Source: Sandaracinaceae bacterium
Lineage (GTDB): Bacteria > Myxococcota_A > Polyangia > Polyangiales > Houyiibacteriaceae
Assembly (NCBI GenBank): GCA_012514415.1
Contig: JAAZAH010000142.1
Location: forward strand, 1 to 6,067
Direction of reading: 5' to 3'
DNA length: 6,067 bases
Shown here: piece by piece, positions 1 through 5,138 of the stretch
How positions within the stretch are numbered: position 1 is the stretch's first letter
Layout of the letters: every line of letters begins with the position of its first letter
Notes under the pieces: model-generated
Told to the model about the DNA's origin: nothing
The model's input: only the letters and a program-made list of their open reading frames with translations
Database searches by the model: none
Made by a program: the position numbers and the translations under genes

Positions 1-972
1 CGTCACACCGTCCTTTGGAAGAGCCGGGTCGATCCTCTTTCTGAGGGCAGCGAAAGCGGCCGCTTTCTCGGTCGCGGCGTGCTCGAGAGGCTGCGCGCTC
101 GGGCAACGCTCCTCCGCTCCGCCCGCTCCTTCTTCGACGCGAAAGGGTTCTTTGAGATCGAGGCGCCGCTCATTGTCCCTTGCCCTGGGCTCGACGTGCA
201 TCTCGATCCGATTGGCGTCGACGATGGGCGATTCCTCATCACGAGCCCAGAACATCAACTCAAGCGCCTCCTCGTTGGCGGCGCGAAGAAGATCTATTCC
301 CTCGGGAAGGTCTTCCGCAAAGAAGAGCTCGGGCGACTCCATGAGCCCGAGTTCACGATGCTCGAATGGTACCGTGCTTATGCCGATGCGGAGGAGGTGA
401 TGCGCGATACCGAAACGCTCGTTGAGTGGCTCGCGCGCGAGCTCCTCGGCGATGCACGCGCTGGGAGCGTCGATCTTTCCGCCCCTTGGGAGCGGCTCCG
501 GGTCGATGAGGCTTTTGAGCGATACGCAGGCATCAGCGTCTTCGAAGCGCTCGAGGACGAGTCGCGCTTTCATCAAGTGCTGGTTGAGGAGATCGAGCCT
601 AGCCTGGGACGCGAGCGACCGGTCTTCCTCACGCATTATCCCATCGAGATGGCAAGCCTTGCCGCGCCCGATCCAGCCGACCCTCGCTTCGCCCTCCGCT
701 TCGAAGGCTATATCGATGGGATCGAGATCTGCAACGGATTTGGCGAGCTCACGGATCCGGACGAACAACGCGCACGGCACGAGCGCGATCGCGCGCTTCG
801 GAAGCGAGAAGGCTTGGCGCTCCCGCCCCTCGACGAGCCGTTTTTGCGTGCGCTTGAGGAAGGAATGCCGCCCTCGTCGGGAAACGCCCTCGGTTTCGAT
901 CGCGTTGTGATGCTCCTTTTGGGCGCAGAATCCATCACGGACGTGATCGCTTTCCCTTACGCCCTCCGTTAG
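1..972 (+). CDS. epmA: EF-P lysine ligase-like protein EpmA (GenX/PoxA), 5' end beyond the window
   Basis: This is a class II lysyl-tRNA synthetase paralogue. The family activates (R)-beta-lysine with ATP and attaches it to a conserved lysine of elongation factor P, which helps ribosomes through polyproline stretches. Numbering from the GTG at 79: SPEHQLKRLLVGG at 56-68, motif 2 FRKEELGR...EFTMLEWYRAY at 79-101, EICNGFGELTDPDEQ at 216-230, and motif 3 ALGFDRVVML at 270-279. Ala270 matches the alanine that in E. coli EpmA (A298) replaces the lysyl-tRNA synthetase glycine and disfavours alpha-lysine. The GTG at 79 gives 297 residues (E. coli has 325), but it has no ribosome binding site or promoter-like element, and the frame stays open to base 1. 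I therefore think the start is off-window, perhaps with an N-terminal extension. No anticodon-binding domain is visible, but it could lie upstream. The partners efp and epmB are not in view. Confidence 0.9.
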   Translation, partial: RHTVLWKSRVDPLSEGSESGRFLGRGVLERLRARATLLRSARSFFDAKGFFEIEAPLIVPCPGLDVHLDPIGVDDGRFLITSPEHQLKRLLVGGAKKIYSLGKVFRKEELGRLHEPEFTMLEWYRAYADAEEVMRDTETLVEWLARELLGDARAGSVDLSAPWERLRVDEAFERYAGISVFEALEDESRFHQVLVEEIEPSLGRERPVFLTHYPIEMASLAAPDPADPRFALRFEGYIDGIEICNGFGELTDPDEQRARHERDRALRKREGLALPPLDEPFLRALEEGMPPSSGNALGFDRVVMLLLGAESITDVIAFPYALR

Positions 973-997
973 ACGGCAAGTCGCGGTGCGGTAGAGC

Positions 998-1777
998 TCA
1001 CTCGTTCTTTGTGGCGCGGAGCTTCGACTTCGCAGCCTCCCAAGCGGCGTCGAGCTCCGCATCGTCGAGCGCCTTGAGAGAGCGGCCTTCGGCCTCGACG
1101 TCGCGCTCCATCACAGCGAACCGACGGGTGAATCGATCGATGGTCCCTCGAAGCGCGGCTTCCGGATCGATGCCTCGATGCCGCGCAAAACTCGTGACGG
1201 CAAAAAGGAGATCCCCGATCTCGCTCTCGAGCTGCTCCTTGGTTTCGGACTCATCGACCTCACGAAGCTCTTCATCGATCTTTCGGCGCGCCCCCTCGGC
1301 ATCGCTCCAATCGAAACCGACGGCCGCCGCTTTTTCGCTCACGCGCGTTGCACGGAGAAGCGCTGGAAGTGCGAGAGGAACGCCGCTCAGCGTACCCGCT
1401 TCGCGCCTTTCACGCGCCTTCACCTCCTCCCATCGGGCTTCTGCACTCTCGCTTCCAATCTCCTCATCACCAAACACCCAAGGATGCCGGCGGATCATCT
1501 TCTCCTTGATGGTGTCGATGATTTCATCCATGCCGAAGAGCCCTTTTGCGCGGGCAATCTCGGCTTGAAATACGATTTGATAGAGGAGATCGCCGAGCTC
1601 TTCGCGAAGCGCGTTCGGATCACCGCCGTCGATCGCGTCGACGACCTCGAAGGCTTCTTCGATGACAAAGGGGCGAAGACTCTCGAAGGTCTGCTCTTTA
1701 TCCCATGGGCAGCCACGCGGCCCAAGAAGCGTCCTCATCACCTCGATGAGCTCGTGGAGGTTCGTTCCGTGATTCAC
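998..1777 (-). CDS. mazG: Nucleoside triphosphate pyrophosphohydrolase MazG
   Basis: MazG hydrolyses NTPs and dNTPs to the monophosphate plus pyrophosphate in the cytoplasm. The family is linked to clearing damaged nucleotides and, in E. coli, to ppGpp levels during starvation. At 259 residues it is full length (E. coli 263) and keeps both MazG domains. Domain 1 has GCPWDKEQT (22-30), EEAFEVVDA (40-48) and EELGDLLYQ (59-67). The linker has RRHPWVF (96-102) and VGFDW (153-157). Domain 2 has DEELREV (168-174) and EIGDLLFA (186-193), giving the E-E-x-x-E ... E-x-x-D magnesium-binding pattern (E169, E170, E173, E186, D189). The start is GTG; no better start exists before the conserved GCPWD block. 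No Shine-Dalgarno sequence precedes it, but an extended -10-like element does. It is convergent with epmA and divergent from purM. Confidence 0.96.
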   Translation of the reverse strand: MNHGTNLHELIEVMRTLLGPRGCPWDKEQTFESLRPFVIEEAFEVVDAIDGGDPNALREELGDLLYQIVFQAEIARAKGLFGMDEIIDTIKEKMIRRHPWVFGDEEIGSESAEARWEEVKARERREAGTLSGVPLALPALLRATRVSEKAAAVGFDWSDAEGARRKIDEELREVDESETKEQLESEIGDLLFAVTSFARHRGIDPEAALRGTIDRFTRRFAVMERDVEAEGRSLKALDDAELDAAWEAAKSKLRATKNE

Positions 1778-1784
1778 GCTGTCT

Positions 1785-1793
1785 GATGTAGCA
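1785..1793 (-). promoter_or_regulatory. Putative extended -10 promoter element of mazG
   Basis: Read on the minus strand the bases are TGCTACATC: a TGn extension followed by a TAnnn(T/C)-type hexamer that ends 7 nt before the GTG start of mazG. Transcription from such an element would begin within a base or two of the start codon, so the mRNA would be leaderless or nearly so. This fits the absence of a Shine-Dalgarno sequence. The hexamer is a weak match to TATAAT (TA, plus partial agreement), and I see no convincing -35 box. The case rests mainly on the same arrangement before purM and pilT. Confidence 0.4.
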
Positions 1794-1809
1794 CCGGAGG
1801 GCCGGGACG

Positions 1810-1821
1810 CGAAGCGCTTCG
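1810..1821. repeat. 12-bp perfect palindrome in the mazG/purM intergenic region
   Basis: CGAAGCGCTTCG is a perfect 12-bp inverted repeat about a third of the way into the 99-bp divergent intergenic region, upstream of both predicted promoter elements. Its symmetry and position would suit an operator for a dimeric regulator acting on mazG, purM or both. GAAGCGCT-like strings also occur inside the coding regions here (for example around 1925 and 2531), so chance is a real alternative. It does not resemble the E. coli PurR operator. Confidence 0.25.
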
Positions 1822-1859
1822 AAGACCCGACGCCGGACGTGGCGAGCTGGCCGAGGGGC

Positions 1860-1868
1860 TGCTAGCCT
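1860..1868 (+). promoter_or_regulatory. Putative extended -10 promoter element of the purM operon
   Basis: TGCTAGCCT is a TGn extension plus a TAnnnT hexamer, ending exactly 8 nt before the purM ATG. A start site at the usual distance from the -10 would fall at or just before the ATG, giving an essentially leaderless mRNA. There is no Shine-Dalgarno sequence at the right distance from the ATG; the nearest purine run, around 1853-1858, is about 18 nt away. The -35 position (1840-1845, TGGCGA) is a poor match to TTGACA. Spacing to the start codon is identical to that before pilT. Confidence 0.45.
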
Positions 1869-1876
1869 CCGGGCGC

Positions 1877-2929
1877 ATGAAGGGCCTCACTTATAAAGAT
1901 GCCGGTGTCGATATCGACGCAGGTGAAGCGCTGGTCGAAAGGATCAAACCTCTTGCCGCAGCCACGCGGATCCCGGAGCAGCTGAGCTCCGTCGGAGGCT
2001 TTGCCGGGCTTTGCGGGCTGCCCGAGGGCCTCGAGGAGCCCATCCTCGTCTCGGGGACCGACGGCGTCGGGACGAAGCTCAAGCTCGCCTTCTTGCTCGA
2101 CCGCCACGATACGATCGGGATCGACCTTGTCGCGATGTGCGTCAATGATGTGATCACCGTCGGCGCGCGCCCGCTTTTCTTCCTCGATTATTTCGGGACC
2201 GGGAGCCTCGATGTCGAGCAAGCCGAAGCCGTCGTTCGAGGAATCGCCGAAGGATGCAAGCAGGCCGGATGCGCGCTCCTCGGTGGCGAAACCGCCGAGC
2301 TCCCCGGTTTCTACAAAAAAGGTGAGTACGACCTCGCGGGCTTCGCGGTCGGTGTCGTCGACCGCAAGAAGATCCTCGACGGGACGACGACACAACCGGG
2401 CGATCAGCTCATCGCGCTCGAATCGAGCGGACTCCATTCGAACGGCTATTCACTCGCACGCAAGGCCCTCCTCGAAGTCGGCGGGCTCGATCCCAACTCG
2501 AGACTCGAGGGAAGCGAACTCACGCTTGGCGAAGCGCTCCTCGCACCGACCAAGATTTACGCGCGTGCAGTCCAAGCGGCGCTTGCGGCGGGTGAAGTCC
2601 GCGCCATCGCACACATCACCGGCGGCGGCATCCCCGGCAACCTCCCGCGTGTCCTCCCCGAAAGCCTTGGGGCGACGATCGACCTCCGCGCGCTGCCGCG
2701 CTCACCGCTCTTCGACCTCATCCAGAAGACCGCCAATGTCCCCGAGAGCGAGATGCGTCGTACTTTCAACATGGGCGTCGGTCTGATTCTGGCTGTCCCT
2801 GCGGGCGAGGTAGAAACCATCAGCAGAGCGCTCGAAGAGATCGGAGAACGCCCGCACCGCATCGGCGAGATCGTCGCCGGCGAGGGGCGTAAGGGCGAGG
2901 CGCGCATTGTCTACAAAGAGGACGCATGA
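1877..2929 (+). CDS. purM: Phosphoribosylformylglycinamidine cyclo-ligase (AIR synthetase) PurM
   Basis: PurM closes the imidazole ring in de novo purine synthesis: FGAM + ATP gives AIR + ADP + Pi, in the cytoplasm, as a homodimer. At 350 residues it is full length (E. coli 345). Family motifs appear in order: YKDAGVDIDAGE (6-17), SGTDGVGTKL (59-68, nucleotide/phosphate loop), MCVNDV (87-92), DYF (104-106), GGETAELPG (136-144), SSGLHSNGYSL (183-193), TGGGIPGN (248-255) and TFNMGVG (296-302). The ATG leaves only five residues before the conserved YKDAG block, as in known PurM proteins, so the start is well supported. It is first in an operon and its TGA overlaps the purN ATG as ATGA, so the two should be translationally coupled. 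It lacks a Shine-Dalgarno sequence and follows an extended -10-like element directly. Confidence 0.98.
   Translation: MKGLTYKDAGVDIDAGEALVERIKPLAAATRIPEQLSSVGGFAGLCGLPEGLEEPILVSGTDGVGTKLKLAFLLDRHDTIGIDLVAMCVNDVITVGARPLFFLDYFGTGSLDVEQAEAVVRGIAEGCKQAGCALLGGETAELPGFYKKGEYDLAGFAVGVVDRKKILDGTTTQPGDQLIALESSGLHSNGYSLARKALLEVGGLDPNSRLEGSELTLGEALLAPTKIYARAVQAALAAGEVRAIAHITGGGIPGNLPRVLPESLGATIDLRALPRSPLFDLIQKTANVPESEMRRTFNMGVGLILAVPAGEVETISRALEEIGERPHRIGEIVAGEGRKGEARIVYKEDA
2915..2922 (+). promoter_or_regulatory. Ribosome binding site of purN inside the end of purM
   Basis: AAAGAGGA, with core GAGG at 2918-2921, sits 4 nt (counted from the core) before the purN ATG at 2926, within the last purM codons. 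It is the clearest Shine-Dalgarno-like sequence at any start in this window and supports coupled translation of purN from the purM message. It also shows that the organism uses anti-Shine-Dalgarno pairing for internal genes, unlike the genes that head transcription units here. Confidence 0.65.
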
Positions 2930-3576
2930 CGCTTCGCCTCGTCGTCCTCATCTCGGGAAAGGGCTCCAACCTCGGGGCCATCGCCGAAGCGATCGACGCA
3001 GGGCGGTGCGATGCGAAGATCGCCCTCGTCGTAAGCGATCGGCCTGATGCGGCTGGACTCGACATCGCGCGCTCCCGAGGGATCGAGACCCAGACGCTCC
3101 CCTTTGAAAAGGGCATCGATCGTGAAGCCTATAGCGCCGCGCTCGCCGATCTCGTCGCGCAGGGCGCACCCGACCTCGTCGTCTTGGCGGGCTTCATGCG
3201 CATTGTCGGCAAGAGCTTCATCCACCGCTTCAGCGGGCGTATGATCAATATCCACCCTTCCCTCCTCCCCGCGTTTCGTGGCCCGGACGGCGTCGGTGAT
3301 GCGCTCGAAGCGGGCGTAAAAATCACCGGCTGCACCGTTCATCTCGTCGATGAAGGAGTGGATACGGGCCGGATCCTTGCTCAAGCCGCCGTTCCGGTCC
3401 TCCCGGACGATGATCGCGCGTCGCTCCACGCGCGAATCCAACGAGCCGAGCATCAACTTCTTCCCGAAGTCATCCACGCGATCGCCAACGCGAAAATGCG
3501 GCTCGATGGGGGCTTACTTTCGCGGGTGACGATCGACGAAGATGCGTGCATCATCGTCCCGCGATTCGAGTCTTGA
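2926..3576 (+). CDS. purN: Phosphoribosylglycinamide formyltransferase PurN
   Basis: PurN transfers a formyl group from 10-formyltetrahydrofolate to GAR, giving FGAR, the third step of de novo purine synthesis. Its 216 residues match the family (E. coli 212). The N-terminal phosphate loop is ISGKGSNL (9-16). LAGFMRIVG (87-95) and MINIHPSLLPAFRG (106-119) follow, with catalytic Asn108 and His110. TGCTVHLVDEGVDTGRI (134-150) holds the catalytic aspartate, probably Asp146. All three catalytic residues (N, H, D) are present. One oddity is Arg149 in VDTGRI, where the family usually has proline (DxGPI). The ATG overlaps the purM stop as ATGA and has a strong ribosome binding site just upstream. The 3' end overlaps the next gene. 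PurM and PurN act close together in the same pathway, so co-translation makes sense. Confidence 0.97.
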   Translation: MTLRLVVLISGKGSNLGAIAEAIDAGRCDAKIALVVSDRPDAAGLDIARSRGIETQTLPFEKGIDREAYSAALADLVAQGAPDLVVLAGFMRIVGKSFIHRFSGRMINIHPSLLPAFRGPDGVGDALEAGVKITGCTVHLVDEGVDTGRILAQAAVPVLPDDDRASLHARIQRAEHQLLPEVIHAIANAKMRLDGGLLSRVTIDEDACIIVPRFES

Positions 3577-5033
3577 GAGCCCAGCACTACGACGTCGTTT
3601 TTCTCGGAGATCGCACTCCGACCCTCCTCGGCGCCGCCTTCCTCGCGCGCCGAGGCTTCCGCGTCCTCCTGCTCACCGAAGAGACGCTCGCCGAACGCTC
3701 GGGTTCCGTGGCATTCATGCTCCCGCTCGAGTCTCCGCCCATCCGCTCGCTCCTCGAAGCGCTCGCGCTTCTGCCGACCATCCGTCGGCGCGTGCTTACG
3801 ACCGAATGGGCGGCCTCGATCCGCTATCACGAGCGAAGCCTCGATCTCCCTCGAGATGGGGCGCTCCGACTCGCTGTCTTCGAGCGTGAGTTTCCCGGGA
3901 GCGCTTCCAAGCTCTCGCGTTTTGAACGAAGCGCGAGGGAGCTACTCGCGGCATTCGATGCGCTCCTCGAGGCCGGACATGGCCCCTTCACAGATGGATT
4001 TTTTGCCAAGCGCGCGCGGCGGAGTTTTGAGCGGCGACGCCTCAGCGAGAGCCTTCTTGAGGAAACCGATCCCATCGCTCCGCTTCGCTCCCAGCTCCCG
4101 CTTCTTCGCGTCTTCCACTCCCTTCTTTCCCTCCACACCGGCCTTCCCGCCAAATCAATCCCCCCCGCCGCACAAGCCATCGTCTACCTGAGGCTCCTCG
4201 AAGGATCGGTTCGCGTGGATGGAGGCGAGGCGTGGCTACGGGAACGTCTTCTCGAGGCCTTTCTCGATCATGGCGGCGCCATCGAAAGAAAGCGGAATGT
4301 CGGTCAGCTCCTCGTCAAACGTGGGCACATCGATGGGATTCGTTTCAGCGATGGTCGTGAAGAGATCGGCGCGTCAATGATCATTTCGGGGCTCCGCGAA
4401 GAGCGGCTGAGGAGCCTCCTCGGCGCCCCTCCCCTCCCGCACCGAGAAACGATCGCCTCAACCGTCGTCCACATCCCTCAACATGCCCTCCCCGTCGGCT
4501 TCGGAGCACATCTCTATTTTCGGCCGCGTGGCGCACAGGCCCGCGGGCTGACGCTCTATCTTGAACGGATCGGTGAGCCGGTCGGTGGCACGCATCGCTA
4601 CCAGCTCATCGCGCGAGGCGACGATAAGTCGATTCAGCGGGCTCAGCTCGAAGCGGCGTTCGCGGAGCTGCTCCCATTGAGTCATGAGTCGATCGAGTTT
4701 GACAGTCCGCTTCACGCCGCCGCACCGCGCGTTTACGCGAGCTCGGACGGTCGTCTTACGAGTCGTGAATCGCCATCAGGGCATGGGCGCACGCTCAGAA
4801 GAGCCAGCCACTACTCGGTGCATCCGAGCGGTGCATCGCGCTCGCTCTTTGACTTCGCTGCGCTCCCCATCGAGCGATCGCCTCGCGGACTTTTTTTCGC
4901 GGGCCCCGACAGCCTGCCCGCGCTCGGGGTCGAGGGGGAGTTCTTGGCCGTCGAAGCCGCCTGTCGTCGCGCGCTCCGCTCGAGCCTCGGCCGCTCCCAC
5001 GCCCGCTTCCATCCCCTCCGCTCCCTCGATTGA
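3573..5033 (+). CDS. FAD/NAD(P)-binding oxidoreductase-like protein, phytoene desaturase/amine oxidase type, with degenerate dinucleotide loop
   Basis: I recognise the general fold but not a specific function. Numbering from TTG 3573 (486 residues): the N-terminus YDVVFLGDRTPTLLGAAFLA then RRGFRVLLLTEE (6-37) looks like the first beta-alpha-beta of an FAD Rossmann fold. The GxGxxG loop reads GDRTPT, so two of three glycines are missing. GGEAWLRERLLEAFLDHGGA (217-236) and the following strand-rich stretch up to ASMIISG (267-273) resemble the substrate/FAD-domain middle of CrtI-like oxidoreductases. FFAGPDSLPALGVEGEFLAV (441-460) sits where these proteins have a C-terminal FAD-contacting AGD..PxLGxxGA segment. 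There is no signal peptide or clear membrane segment. TTG 3573 overlaps the purN TGA as TTGA, suggesting coupling; GTG 3546 (495 residues, 31-bp overlap) is the alternative. It has no obvious role in purine synthesis. It may have lost redox activity or bind FAD atypically. Confidence 0.75.
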   Translation: MRAQHYDVVFLGDRTPTLLGAAFLARRGFRVLLLTEETLAERSGSVAFMLPLESPPIRSLLEALALLPTIRRRVLTTEWAASIRYHERSLDLPRDGALRLAVFEREFPGSASKLSRFERSARELLAAFDALLEAGHGPFTDGFFAKRARRSFERRRLSESLLEETDPIAPLRSQLPLLRVFHSLLSLHTGLPAKSIPPAAQAIVYLRLLEGSVRVDGGEAWLRERLLEAFLDHGGAIERKRNVGQLLVKRGHIDGIRFSDGREEIGASMIISGLREERLRSLLGAPPLPHRETIASTVVHIPQHALPVGFGAHLYFRPRGAQARGLTLYLERIGEPVGGTHRYQLIARGDDKSIQRAQLEAAFAELLPLSHESIEFDSPLHAAAPRVYASSDGRLTSRESPSGHGRTLRRASHYSVHPSGASRSLFDFAALPIERSPRGLFFAGPDSLPALGVEGEFLAVEAACRRALRSSLGRSHARFHPLRSLD

Positions 5034-5121
5034 CGCGCTCCGCCGCCTAAGCCACGCCAAGTCTGCGTCGCCTCGCCCGGATACCGGCGCATCGAAAAAT
5101 CACACACGCACCGCTGCCCGA

Positions 5122-5130
5122 TGGTAAGAT
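5122..5130 (+). promoter_or_regulatory. Putative extended -10 promoter element of pilT
   Basis: TGGTAAGAT consists of TGn plus TAAGAT (four of six matches to TATAAT, with the key TA and final T) and ends 8 nt before the chosen pilT ATG at 5139. This is the same geometry as at purM. It predicts a leaderless or near-leaderless pilT mRNA made from the 105-bp gap after the upstream operon. No clear -35 box is visible at the expected distance. GGTAAG within it could alternatively be read as a very weak ribosome binding site about 10 nt from the ATG. Confidence 0.45.
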
Positions 5131-5138
5131 GCCGCGCG

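Noticed and set aside
1..972. Calling the first gene lysyl-tRNA synthetase (lysS)
   Set aside because: The ALGFDR form of motif 3 and the close match to EpmA over the whole length fit an EF-P lysine ligase better. Seeing the upstream sequence would settle whether any anticodon-binding domain exists.
973..997. Shared bidirectional terminator between convergent epmA and mazG
   Set aside because: The 25-bp gap has no clear stem-loop or T-run, so nothing there can be supported as a terminator.
1178..1786. 202-codon plus-strand reading frame antisense to mazG
   Set aside because: It lies wholly opposite a full-length MazG with intact motifs in both domains, and its translation has no recognisable domain. 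Long antisense frames are expected with this GC-rich codon bias.
1855..1869. Imperfect inverted repeat (GGCT-GCT-AGCC with a partial extension) overlapping the purM -10 element
   Set aside because: The perfect stem is only 4 bp plus a wobble pair, and it would lie upstream of the predicted transcription start. It is probably incidental to the TGCTAGCC promoter string.
2911..3477. 188-codon minus-strand reading frame opposite purN
   Set aside because: Shadow of purN: highly charged, Asp/Glu/Arg-rich translation without motifs, while purN has all its catalytic residues.
5030..5035. TTGACG at the end of the oxidoreductase gene as a -35 box for pilT
   Set aside because: No -10-like hexamer lies 16-18 nt downstream, and it is about 90 nt from the TGGTAAGAT element, so it does not pair with the proposed pilT promoter.
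5076..5098. Possible terminator (CCGG-ATA-CCGG followed by an A-rich stretch) between the oxidoreductase gene and pilT
   Set aside because: The stem is only 4 bp and is followed by GCGCATCGAAAAAT rather than a T-run in the plus direction, so it does not make a credible intrinsic terminator.
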